A stretch of 34,379 nt of DNA from Brevundimonas sp. SH203 (GTDB lineage: Bacteria; Pseudomonadota; Alphaproteobacteria; Caulobacterales; Caulobacteraceae): positions 1-34,379 of the forward strand of contig NZ_BDMM01000009.1 in assembly GCF_002157625.1 (NCBI RefSeq). The letters run 5' to 3'. The notes beneath the pieces were generated by a model. That model did not search any database. It worked only from the letters and a program-made list of their open reading frames with translations, and was not told the DNA's origin. The position numbers and the translations under genes are program-made. This document shows positions 1-7,892 of the stretch, one piece after another (positions within the stretch are counted from its first letter, which is position 1; each line of letters opens with the position of its first letter).

Positions 1-11
1 CGACCGCTTGC

Positions 12-88
<77 letters not shown>

Positions 89-94
89 AGATCT

Positions 95-125
95 AGCCCG
101 CATGGCCAAAGCCAGGCGGGCTTTT
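95..125 (+). terminator. Intrinsic terminator of the initiator tRNA
   Basis: Arm AGCCCGC (95-101) pairs with GCGGGCT (116-122). A second stem, TGGC/GCCA (103-106 with 111-114), stacks inside it, and TTTT follows at 122-125. It lies 7 bases after the tRNA CCA end. Confidence 0.88.
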
Positions 126-159
126 CTGTGTGCGCACAGCACATCGGACACTCCCCCGA

Positions 160-495
160 CTATCCCTCGCTCGCCAGGGCCGAGGCCGCGACCGACTTCA
201 GCGTCAGGCCGGGCGACGGCTGGAAAATGAGGTCATCCCTTCCGAAATACTTCTGCTGGTTCGTCGCACACCAGTCCGTCGTGACGATGCGGATCGGACC
301 ACGCTCGGGAGCCGCGCCGAAGGCGTAGAGGAAATCCCCCGTCAAAGCGTCCAGCGGCAAAGGACGATCCTGATTGGCCCGGGCCATGAAGGCGGCGAAA
401 TCAGCTCGCGAAACCTCCGCCGTCAGCAGCCTGCCCTCGAAACGGACGATGGAATCAAAGACGTAGCGGCTGACACGGCCGGCAGGAGCGGCGTT
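160..495 (-). pseudogene. C-terminal remnant of a 5'-nucleotidase/UshA-like phosphoesterase
   Basis: The minus strand reads open from directly after the stop of the TonB receptor (496) down to 160, in the same frame as that receptor. The roughly 110 residues include PLDALTGDFLYAFG, IRIVTTDWCATNQQKYFG and PGLTLKSVAASAL. These look like the end of the C-terminal domain of secreted 5'-nucleotidases of the UshA type. There is no N-terminal metallophosphatase domain (a full gene would be about 500 codons). No ATG or GTG lies early in the frame; the first ATG is at 387, inside the domain. I read it as the stump of a gene that once followed the receptor, with the rest deleted. The family call rests on recalled motif resemblance; that this stretch is coding is more secure than its name. 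Confidence 0.5.
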
Positions 496-2583
496 TCATA
501 TCTCGACCCTGAGCGAAGCGCGCAGGCTGCGGGGTGCGCCGGGGAATATCCATAGGGCGCTGTACGAACTGGCGGCGTATCGTTCGTCCAACAGGTTGTC
601 GATCTCGATGCGGGCCGTGACCTGTGGCGTCAGGCCGTAATCCAGCGCCGCCTTGGCCTTCCAGTAGGCGGGCAGGCGCACCGGGTTCAGGGTCAGGGCG
701 CCGGCCCGGTCGCCGACGTAGGCCGCGCCGGTCATGAACGACCAGGTCGTGCCATGCGTGGTGGGGAAGCGACCGATCACGAACACCGAACCTGAATGTT
801 CCGGCACGTTCAGCACGGCGTCAGTGGCGAAGGCGCTGTCGTCGGCCTTGGCGTCGGTCCAGCCATAGTTGGCGACCACCTGCCAAGCGTCGTCGATCTT
901 CAGCGCGCCGTCCAGTTCGATCCCGCGCGTCGTCAGCTTGCCGACCGGAGCCAGGAAGTTCGGATCGAGGGGATCGGTCGTCAGGATATTCGACTTGCGA
1001 ATGTCGAAGACGGTGGCGGCCAGGTCCAGTCCGTCCCAGGCCCCGGCCAGACCGATCTCATAGCCTTTTCCGTCTTCCGGCGCGAAGCCGGAGCCGTCGC
1101 GACCCGTGCCGGAGTTCAGCACGAAGGATTGGCCGTAGCTGGCATGGGCGGTCAGGTTGTCCGTCAGGCGATAACGGGCGGCGAAGCGGTATTTCAGAGG
1201 CGTGTCGCTGGCCTCGCCGACGGCGCCGGTGCGATTGTTGCGGATGGTCTGGTCGTAGTCGTCGAACCGCAACCCGGCCAGCAGGCTCAAGCGGTCGTTC
1301 ACCTCCCACAGATCCTGGGCGTAGAGGGTGACGACGTCGCGCGTCTCCAGATTGTCGGTGAAGGGCAGGGGTGTGGGCGGCGTCACCGCGCCATAGACGG
1401 GATCGAAGACATTGATCGGATAGGGCTTGGCCGCATTCGGATTGATGCGCAGCCATTTCTCCCCATAGGTCAGCTGATAGGCCTTCACCCCGACACCGAG
1501 GTTGTGAACGCCTAGCCCCGTTTCGACCACGCCGTTCAGCTCCAGCCGGGCCGACAGATCCTCGACCGTGAAGTCGCGTCCGCGACGCTGGCGCCACAGC
1601 TGGTCGCCGACTAGGCGCGACTGATCGCTGGACAGCCCCTTCAGCGAGCCGCCGCGCCAGGCGACGCCGCCGTTCAGGCTCCAATCGTCGTTGATGCGGT
1701 ATTCGCCGGTGATCTGGCGCCGCTCGTTGCGGAAGCGGGTCACGCCGTCGCCGGGCTCGCCGTAATAGTTCGAGGGCGGCAGGAACAGGGCGTCGCCGTT
1801 GATGGCGGGCATTCCCCGGTCGAACAGGGTCGTGAAGGTGGTGAACTCCCCCACATAGGTCAGGCGCAGGTCGTCATTGGGTCGCCAGGTCAGAGAGGGG
1901 GCGACCACGGTGCGGTTCAGGCCGACGTAATCCCGCCAACCGCTTGAGGTCTCGCCCGCGACGACCAGCCGCCCGGCAAGGGTGTCGCTGATGGGGCCGG
2001 TCAGGTCCAGTTCACCACGACGCAGGCCGAACGATCCCACAGCGGCGGTGAAGGCGGCGGCGGTCGCAAAGCGCGGCGTCTTGGAGACGATATTGACCCG
2101 TCCCGCCGGATCGATGTCGCCGAAAAGGGCGCCTGACGGGCCCTTAAGCACCTCGATCCGCTCGGACGTCGCCGGATCGCGGGGCGGAGCCATGCCCCGA
2201 TTGGCCAGGAAGCCATCGACATAATATTCCGCGCCCCCGTCAGGCGTGCCCAGGAAGCCGCGAATGGCGAAGTTGTCCATGACGCCGCCGCGATTGTTCT
2301 GCTGGCTGACGCTGCTGATCAGTTCCAGCGCATTGGCCAGGCGCGTCGCGCCAACGGCCTTGATGAGATCGTTTTCGATGGCGCGGCTGGATGGCGACAT
2401 GGCCTCGGTGATCGGTCCTGCGCCCAGGGTCAGGTCGCGCGGCGCCGAGCGACGGCCCAGAACCACGATTTCGCCGACGGTCGCAGGCTCGACCGCTTCG
2501 ACAGCGATGGGGACGGGGGCGTTGGCGGCGACCAGCAGGCACGCGCCGGCGCAGCTCAGGAGGAAGGACAAGGAAGGCTCCAT
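496..2583 (-). CDS. TonB-dependent siderophore-type receptor
   Basis: A 695-residue outer-membrane receptor of the FhuA/FpvA type that would import a metal chelate using TonB-ExbBD energy. A hydrophobic export signal covers residues 1-25, and a TonB-box-like EIVVLG lies near residue 38. A plug domain follows (NFAIRGF, then RIEVLKGPSGALFGDIDPAGRVNIVSK). The long beta-barrel ends in the usual SLRASLRVEI strand. Typical ferric-siderophore receptors have the same length and order. The ATG at 2581-2583 gives the signal sequence directly. The gene is divergent from the DUF1624 gene, whose likely start is 39 bases away. A Zur-like palindrome (2591-2603) lies just upstream of the ATG, so zinc rather than iron control is possible. 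The substrate cannot be told from sequence. Confidence 0.9.
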   Translation of the reverse strand: MEPSLSFLLSCAGACLLVAANAPVPIAVEAVEPATVGEIVVLGRRSAPRDLTLGAGPITEAMSPSSRAIENDLIKAVGATRLANALELISSVSQQNNRGGVMDNFAIRGFLGTPDGGAEYYVDGFLANRGMAPPRDPATSERIEVLKGPSGALFGDIDPAGRVNIVSKTPRFATAAAFTAAVGSFGLRRGELDLTGPISDTLAGRLVVAGETSSGWRDYVGLNRTVVAPSLTWRPNDDLRLTYVGEFTTFTTLFDRGMPAINGDALFLPPSNYYGEPGDGVTRFRNERRQITGEYRINDDWSLNGGVAWRGGSLKGLSSDQSRLVGDQLWRQRRGRDFTVEDLSARLELNGVVETGLGVHNLGVGVKAYQLTYGEKWLRINPNAAKPYPINVFDPVYGAVTPPTPLPFTDNLETRDVVTLYAQDLWEVNDRLSLLAGLRFDDYDQTIRNNRTGAVGEASDTPLKYRFAARYRLTDNLTAHASYGQSFVLNSGTGRDGSGFAPEDGKGYEIGLAGAWDGLDLAATVFDIRKSNILTTDPLDPNFLAPVGKLTTRGIELDGALKIDDAWQVVANYGWTDAKADDSAFATDAVLNVPEHSGSVFVIGRFPTTHGTTWSFMTGAAYVGDRAGALTLNPVRLPAYWKAKAALDYGLTPQVTARIEIDNLLDERYAASSYSALWIFPGAPRSLRASLRVEI

Positions 2584-2590
2584 TTGAAAT

Positions 2591-2603
2591 GTTATACTGT
2601 ATC
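2591..2603. promoter_or_regulatory. Possible degenerate Zur operator between divergent genes
   Basis: GTTAT-ACT-GTATC matches the GTTAT-N3-ATAAC pattern in 8 of 10 arm positions. It is preceded by GAAAT, giving GAAATGTTATA, which equals the left half of the enterobacterial Zur box. It starts 8 bases upstream of the receptor ATG. A better-formed copy of the pattern lies ahead of the ZnuD-type receptor at 7606-7618. Confidence 0.4.
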
Positions 2604-2622
2604 GGCTATCCGCTTCCGCCTG

Positions 2623-3822
2623 ATGATGTCAACCGCTGCACCGCTTGTTCCCGCCTCCGCTTCTTCGATCGCTGCTCCGAGTCGGGCGGTCGGCCGTATC
2701 CGATCCATCGACGCCCTGCGCGGGCTGGTCATCCTGCTGATGCTGGTCGATCACGCGCGGGAGTTCTTCTTCATTCACGCCCAGGTCTCGGACCCGATGG
2801 ATGTGGAGACGACCTCGCCGGCCCTGTTCTTCACCCGACTGTCGGCCCATCTGTGCGCGCCGGTTTTCGTGGCGCTGACGGGGTTGGGGGCTTGGCTATA
2901 CGGAAACAAACAGGCGGGCGGCGGAAATGGAGCCAACGCGGCATCGGCGTTTCTGCTGAAACGGGGGCTGTTTCTGGTCGTGGTGGAGCTGACTGTGGTC
3001 AACTTCGCCTGGACATTTTCGATCGCGCCGGAGCTGATCTATCTCCAGGTCATCTGGGCCATCGGCCTGTCGATGATCGCGCTGGCGGCGCTGGTGCATC
3101 TGCCTCGCCCGGTGCTGATCGTCGTGGGGCTGGCCATCGTGCTGGGCCACAATCTGCTGGACCCCATCAGCATCGCGGCCGGTCAGCCGGGACATGTGAT
3201 CTGGGCCATGTTGCATGATCGCGGCTTCATCGATCTGCCGTGGGGCGGCCAGGCGCGGACCTCTTATCCGCTGCTACCGTGGATCGGGGTGGCCGCGTTG
3301 GGCTACGCCATCGGGCCTTGGTTCGCAGGCGAGCAGAGGAGGCGACTGAGGCGCCTGGTGCTGACGGGCATGAGCGCCTTGGCCCTGTTCATCATACTGC
3401 GCGCGATCAATTTATATGGCGATGCGCCTTGGGCCGTGCAGGCGACGCCGATCCAGACGGCGATGAGCGTGCTGAACCTGACCAAATATCCGCCGTCGGC
3501 CGACTTTCTGCTGCTGACGCTTGGTGTCGGGGCGCTGATCCTGGCGGGGCTGGAGACGGCGCAGGGTCGGCTGGTCGGGATGCTGGCCGTGTTCGGCGGG
3601 GCGCCGCTGTTCTTCTATCTGATCCACCTCTATGGGCTGCATCTGCTGAACCTGGCGGTCCTTGTGCTGTTCGGGGCCAATCAGGGCGACGGCTTCGCCG
3701 TGCCCGGCGTGGGCGGAGTGTGGTTGCTGGCGGCCCTGGTCGCCGTGCCGTGCTGGTTCGCCTGCCAGTGGTTCGGCGGGGTCAAGCGACGCAGTTCGCA
3801 GTGGTGGATGAAATATCTCTGA
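2623..3822 (+). CDS. DUF1624 / heparan-alpha-glucosaminide N-acetyltransferase-like membrane protein
   Basis: A polytopic inner-membrane protein of about 399 residues. The family signature is near the N-terminus: SIDALRGLVILLMLVDHAREFFF, with the conserved DH pair in the first membrane helix. About ten more hydrophobic helices follow, and the C-terminus is basic (KRRSSQWWMKYL). The family includes the catalytic domain of lysosomal HGSNAT, which moves acetyl groups across a membrane. The bacterial members' substrate is unknown. The frame is open back to a TTG at 2584, but the ATG pair at 2623/2626 is the more natural start since the family usually begins about 25 residues before SIDALRG. No clear ribosome site precedes either. 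It is divergent from the TonB receptor and shares its control region. Confidence 0.82.
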   Translation: MMSTAAPLVPASASSIAAPSRAVGRIRSIDALRGLVILLMLVDHAREFFFIHAQVSDPMDVETTSPALFFTRLSAHLCAPVFVALTGLGAWLYGNKQAGGGNGANAASAFLLKRGLFLVVVELTVVNFAWTFSIAPELIYLQVIWAIGLSMIALAALVHLPRPVLIVVGLAIVLGHNLLDPISIAAGQPGHVIWAMLHDRGFIDLPWGGQARTSYPLLPWIGVAALGYAIGPWFAGEQRRRLRRLVLTGMSALALFIILRAINLYGDAPWAVQATPIQTAMSVLNLTKYPPSADFLLLTLGVGALILAGLETAQGRLVGMLAVFGGAPLFFYLIHLYGLHLLNLAVLVLFGANQGDGFAVPGVGGVWLLAALVAVPCWFACQWFGGVKRRSSQWWMKYL

Positions 3823-3887
3823 TGTGGGCCTGGACTCGACCTCCCGCGCCAGCGGTCTGAAGGCCCCTCTAGCGCGATGCTCAGCGC

Positions 3888-5150
3888 TCAATGAAAATCC
3901 CGTGATCCTGGCAGAATGCGGACGTCGCGCGGGTGACGGTGCGGCGGGTGTCGGGGTGTCTGGGGATGGGCGACGACATCGGCGCGGGCGAGTTGGACGG
4001 TGGTGTCGTGATCCTGGGACAGGCGGGACAGTTCGTTAGAGCGGTCGATGACGCGGCGGGCGACCAGGTGGACGACGCCTTCGGGGCTTTTCTCAACCAC
4101 GCCCTCGACCGCCATCAGCCGGGCGGCCATGACCTCGCGGCGGAACTGTTCGAACACCTGCGCCCATAGGACGACATTGATGATGCCGGTCTCGTCTTCC
4201 AGGGTGACGAAGATGGCGTTGCCCTTGCCCGGCCGTTGACGCACCAGAACCACGCCGGCGACCCGCACCAGAGCGCCGCCGCGTCGAGCTTCGGTCTGGG
4301 CGCAGGTCAGTAGGCCTTCGGCGTCGAAGATGGGGCGCAGGATGGCCATGGGATGCGCCTTCAGCGACAGGCGCAGGGTCTGATAGTCGGCGGCGACATG
4401 CTCGCCCAACGCCATGGTCGGCAGGCGGGCGTCGGGTTCGGCGCCCAGCTCGCGGGCATCTGCGGCGGCGAACAACGGCAGCGGCGCGTCGTCGGGCAGG
4501 CGGCGCACCGCCCACAGAGCCTCGCGTCGATCCAGCCCCAGCGAGCGGAAGGCGTCGGCGTCCGCCAGCTTGCGCAGGGCGGCGCGCCGGGCCAGAGTCT
4601 CGACGTCGGACAGGGGCGTGGCGCGGGCGGCGGCGAGCGCCTCTGCCCAGTCTTCGCGGAAGCCGTCGACCTGGCGCAGGCCGATCCGCAACGCCGGAGC
4701 CCTCGTCGAACCTTCCAGACTGTTGTCCCAGTGGCTGTAAGAGACATCGACCGGCCGCACCTCGACGCCGTGTTCGCGGGCGTCGCGCACGATCTGGGCC
4801 GGGGCGTAGAAGCCCATCGGCTGACTGTTCATCAGGGCGCAGGCGAAGGCCGCCTTGCACAGCATATCGTAAACGGCGGGATCGTCGCGCGGGATGGTAT
4901 GCAGCGCCCAATCTTCGTTCGCATGAGCGCGGATCAGGTCGAACGCCTTGCGGATGCAGGCAAGCATGCCGATCGCCAGTACGTCGACCTTCATCAGGCG
5001 CAGTTCGTCGATGTCGTCCTTGTCCCATTCGATGAAGGTGCGGTGGGCCATGGCCGCGTTGCCGATGGGGACCAACTCGTCCAGCCGATCCTGGGTCAGG
5101 ACAAAGCCGCCGATGTGCTGGGACAGGTGGGGGGGGCGAAAGCCTTGACC
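3888..5150 (-). pseudogene. dnaE2: Broken dnaE2 (error-prone DNA polymerase III alpha), C-terminal and internally deleted
   Basis: The minus-strand frame carries recognisable DnaE2 segments: PHLSQHIGGFVLTQDRLDE, FIEWDKDDIDELRLMKVDVL, then DPAVYDMLCKA. These run straight into AFACALMNSQPMGFYAPAQI, a segment normally about 190 residues further on. The OB-fold and the family's C-terminal SRDFH ending are intact. So the N-terminal PHP domain and first two palm aspartates are missing, and an in-frame deletion lies near 4850. A full DnaE2 is about 1,080 residues; about 420 remain. The frame opens beside a run of eight G (5129-5136), and upstream sequence does not resemble DnaE2. No imuA or imuB, the usual partners, is nearby. 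The product cannot polymerise DNA; a functional copy may exist elsewhere. Confidence 0.85.
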
Positions 5151-5207
5151 GCTACGGCGTCGGCCCGCGTCGCGCAGTGACAGGGCGTGCCGCCCGGTCC
5201 ACAGCAC

Positions 5208-5501
5208 AGTTTCGCTTCTCGGGCGTGAGTTGTTCCGGTCAGGGGCCGGGCGGTCAAGTCGCCAGCGCGGGCGAGGCGGCGCTTTGCGTCGAACCCGGAT
5301 GAGACGCGGCCGTCACGGCCCCGTCGGCTGCGAACGCCGAGACCGCTAGTGCTGGACCCCTGTTGGTGCTGAAACTGAAGATGGTCGTGACCACCCACCA
5401 TCAGCGAGCCCGCCAGCGAGCCCGCCGGCAGAACGGCAGGATCTCTCGATCCTGCGACTACGCCAGAGTGATGTTATTTCGTTGGCGTCGAAGCTGACGC
5501 A
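5208..5501. other. Non-coding stretch between dnaE2 remnant and ZnuD-type receptor
   Basis: No frame here looks protein-coding: the short open frames lack family motifs and overlap the decayed end of dnaE2. It contains two tandem copies of the 12-mer CAGCGAGCCCGC (5402-5425). I saw no RNA gene or insertion-sequence end. Confidence 0.5.
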
Positions 5502-5530
5502 GGGTTGAGGCGGTCTGACCGCCTCAACCC
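5502..5530 (-). terminator. Perfect 13-bp hairpin downstream of the ZnuD-type receptor
   Basis: GGGTTGAGGCGGT (5502-5514) and ACCGCCTCAACCC (5518-5530) pair perfectly around a 3-base loop, starting 9 bases after the receptor stop. On the plus strand a T-rich TTGTCTT follows; on the minus strand no T-run follows. It is therefore either a transcript-end or stabilising hairpin for the receptor mRNA, or a terminator facing the other way. Confidence 0.6.
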
Positions 5531-5539
5531 TTGTCTTGA

Positions 5540-7573
5540 TCAGAAGCGATAGGCCACGCCGACGCGCAGGTTGCGGCCGGGGAGGGGGGCGATGTCCTTG
5601 AGGAAGGAGGCGTGTTCACGGGCTTCCTCGTTGGTCAGGTTGCGCGCCTCGGCGAACAGGGTGACGTTCTGCTGGGTGAAGGGACGCACGGCCAGCGAGG
5701 CGTTGACCAGCGTATAATCGTTGGTCGGCAATTCGAACTCGTTGGCAACGCGGTCCTGTTCGCCCACGTGCCGCACCTCGGCGCTGGCGTCGAAGCGGGT
5801 GGAGGTCCAGGCCAGGCGGCCGGTGACTGAATATGGCGGGATGCGCGCGGCCGGGCCGAAGTCGGTCTGGGCGTGGACGTAGTCCGCCGATCCCTCCAGC
5901 GACAGCTTGCGATCGCCGTCCTGCCACAGGGCGTAGGCGCCCTCCAGTTCGAAGCCGTAGAATTTGGCGTTGGTCTGGACGAAGCGATAGACGGGGAAGG
6001 TCTCGTTCTCCTCCTCGAACAGGAATTGCTCGCCGGTCGGCCGTTCGTCGATGAAGCCGTCGTACCAGGAATGATAAACGTGCAGGTCGCCCGTGAACCG
6101 GCCGCGATCATAGTGGGCGGTGCCCTCCAGCGTCGTGACCTTTTCGCTGTTCAGGTTCAGGTCGCCGGTCTCATAGGCGGCGGTGGCGATGTGAACGCCA
6201 TTGGCGAACAGCTCGACCTCGCTGGGCGCGCGCTCGTTGTGGGCCAGGCTGAGACCCAGGAACAGGCCGGCGGCGGGGCGCAGGAAGGCGGCGGCGGATG
6301 CGGACCAGTTGTCGAAGGTGCGGTTCACCTCGCTGGTCCCGCCGATCGGCGTGCCCGACAGCTCGCGCCGATCATAGCGCAAGCCGCCTTCGAAGCCGTG
6401 GTTGCCCAGGTCCAGACGCTGGACCGTGTAGAGGCCCACCTCGTCGATATCGACGGTGGGCACGAAGGCCTCCTCGCCTATGGCCTGGAAGTTTCGCGAC
6501 AGGGCCTGGACGCCCAGGGCGCCGTTCCAGCCGCCGCGCTGGCGTTGAACCAGGTCGGCGCGCGCCTCCCAGCCGTCGGAGTTGAAGACGGTGCCGGGCT
6601 CGCCCACGGCCTCGAACTCGGTGTGGGTGTAGTCGGCATGGCCGTAGGAGCCCCGGATCGCCGAGAAGGGACCGTCGTCGAACCGATATTCGCCTCGCGC
6701 GTCCCACCGCTTCTGGTTCAGCTTGATGAAGACGGATTCTTCGGCGACCGTGCCGTACTCGCTGTCTGTGTCCTTGTAGGAGACGCCGGCGAAGCCCTTG
6801 TCGCCGATGTAGGCGCCGCCGACGCCCCAGGTCTGCAGGTCGGTATAGCTGTTGGGCTGTTTGTCGCCGTCGCCCCGCGCGACGCCCTCGGCGGCCGCGC
6901 GCCGCGCCGAGATGGCGGGGGCGGGAATCTCATAGTCGTCGGTTTTGCGCTTCACCCCATCGACGTTGAAGGCGAAATTGCCCGATCCGACCGTGACGCG
7001 GCCGAAGACGCTGCGGCCGTCGTCGACGCTGGAGGCCTGGGTCGAGACCACGCCCTTGACGCCGCCCTCGGGAATGGCGGTCGGAATCCGGTCGTCCAGC
7101 ACATTGACCACGCCGCCGATGGCCGATCCGCCATAGACCAGGGTGGCGGGGCCGCGGATGATCTCGATGCGGTTGGCCTCGGCGGGGTCGGCCGCCACGG
7201 CATGGTCGGGCGACACCGAACTGGCGTCGATCAGGCCGATGCCGTTGGTCAGCACCTGGACGCGCGGCCCGCTCAGGCCCCGGATGACCGGACGGCTGGC
7301 GCCCGGCGCAAAGTCTGTGGAGCGCACGCCCGGGCGCCCGTTCAGCATGTCGCCCAGGGACGCGGCCGGGGCGGTGGCCAGCGTCTGCTCGTCCACGACG
7401 TCGGTGGCGATGACCGCCGCCCTCTGGCTGACGCCATAGGGAACGCCGGTGACGATGACGTCGTCGACCGTCGCCGGCGTATTCGGTGTCGATTGCGCGG
7501 CGGCGGCGCCGGCCAGCACGGTTGAGCCGGCCGCAGCCAGAAGCAGCGAACGCAGGGCGGGGGAGGAACGCAT
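5540..7573 (-). CDS. znuD: ZnuD-type TonB-dependent receptor, probable zinc importer
   Basis: A 677-residue outer-membrane receptor. A signal peptide covers residues 1-26 (ending AGAAAAQ), followed by a TonB box (DDVIVTG). The plug carries the stretch typical of the ZnuD family: RPVIRGLSGPRVQVLTNGIG, then DASSVSPDHAVAADP and IEIIRGPATLVYGGSAIGG with VVNVLDDRIP. A 22-strand-type barrel ends in NLRVGVAYRF. Neisserial ZnuD and its caulobacterial relatives import zinc (or haem) across the outer membrane and are repressed by Zur. A GTTAT-N3-ATAAC palindrome lies 33 bases upstream of the ATG, which supports zinc control. The gene is transcribed away from the integrated element whose left end starts at 7724. 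The zinc role is inferred from family resemblance plus operator. Confidence 0.85.
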   Translation of the reverse strand: MRSSPALRSLLLAAAGSTVLAGAAAAQSTPNTPATVDDVIVTGVPYGVSQRAAVIATDVVDEQTLATAPAASLGDMLNGRPGVRSTDFAPGASRPVIRGLSGPRVQVLTNGIGLIDASSVSPDHAVAADPAEANRIEIIRGPATLVYGGSAIGGVVNVLDDRIPTAIPEGGVKGVVSTQASSVDDGRSVFGRVTVGSGNFAFNVDGVKRKTDDYEIPAPAISARRAAAEGVARGDGDKQPNSYTDLQTWGVGGAYIGDKGFAGVSYKDTDSEYGTVAEESVFIKLNQKRWDARGEYRFDDGPFSAIRGSYGHADYTHTEFEAVGEPGTVFNSDGWEARADLVQRQRGGWNGALGVQALSRNFQAIGEEAFVPTVDIDEVGLYTVQRLDLGNHGFEGGLRYDRRELSGTPIGGTSEVNRTFDNWSASAAAFLRPAAGLFLGLSLAHNERAPSEVELFANGVHIATAAYETGDLNLNSEKVTTLEGTAHYDRGRFTGDLHVYHSWYDGFIDERPTGEQFLFEEENETFPVYRFVQTNAKFYGFELEGAYALWQDGDRKLSLEGSADYVHAQTDFGPAARIPPYSVTGRLAWTSTRFDASAEVRHVGEQDRVANEFELPTNDYTLVNASLAVRPFTQQNVTLFAEARNLTNEEAREHASFLKDIAPLPGRNLRVGVAYRF

Positions 7574-7605
7574 GTCGGGAGACCTTCGAGGGGAGAAGGA
7601 TGTGT

Positions 7606-7618
7606 GTTATGAGATAAC
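7606..7618. promoter_or_regulatory. Zur-like operator upstream of znuD
   Basis: GTTAT-GAG-ATAAC is a perfect inverted repeat with a 3-base centre. It matches the GTTATANTATAAC core described for Zur in alphaproteobacteria, except for the two bases flanking the centre. It lies in the promoter region, 33-45 bases upstream of the znuD start codon, as expected for a zinc-responsive repressor site. Confidence 0.68.
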
Positions 7619-7723
7619 GTCACATGCGGTCAAGTCGATCTTGATCGTCTCGCCTCGCGTGGAACCCCAAACCACGGCGGCTTTACGGCTGCTCGGCTTT
7701 TGCAGAAGTTCGAATGGAGAAAG

Positions 7724-7738
7724 ATGGCGCACCCGACA
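7724..7738. repeat. Left attachment site (att repeat) of the integrated element
   Basis: ATGGCGCACCCGACA is an exact copy of 19666-19680, which is the 3' end of the tRNA-Arg gene including its CCA. Extended to 7717-7738 versus 19659-19680, 20 of 22 positions agree. A tRNA 3'-end duplication with a tyrosine integrase just inside is the standard signature of site-specific integration. It marks the tRNA-distal end of the element. Confidence 0.9.
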
Positions 7739-7786
7739 CGGGGAAAACCTGGGTCCGCAGACGTTCGCCAGGGTCCGCCCTTGTCT

Positions 7787-7813
7787 TTGTATTTCAACAA
7801 GATTTGGGATAAT
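7787..7813 (+). promoter_or_regulatory. Possible integrase promoter
   Basis: GATAAT at 7808-7813 is a near-consensus -10 box. The only -35 candidate is TTGTAT at 7787-7792, with a short 15-base spacer. The position, 80 bases upstream of the likely integrase ATG, is suitable. The evidence is weak. Confidence 0.3.
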
Positions 7814-7859
7814 TTGTTCGCTCACGTTTCGCTCCGTTCGGCGCAATCCGCGTCAGCTG

Positions 7860-7881
7860 TTGGGGTGAATGTTGGGGTGGA
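7860..7881. repeat. Candidate left integrase arm-type repeats
   Basis: Two TTGGGG motifs (7860-7865 and 7872-7877) are spaced 12 bases apart and followed by a GGA (7879-7881). The same arrangement recurs at 19592-19613 near the other end. They overlap the upstream ATG (7869), which argues for translation of the integrase from 7893. Confidence 0.5.
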
Positions 7882-7892
7882 TTTTGTGTCGT

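Noticed and set aside
5402..5425. Tandem 12-mers as part of a CRISPR or larger repeat array
   Set aside because: Only two exact copies with no spacers; no CRISPR-like structure anywhere in the window.
5873..7525. 550-codon plus-strand open frame antisense to the ZnuD-type receptor
   Set aside because: Shadow of the receptor gene in a GC-rich genome; no start context or motifs.
7869..7892. ATG at 7869 as the integrase start
   Set aside because: It lies within a repeat shared with the far end of the element and adds residues not like the family N-terminus; 7893 fits better.
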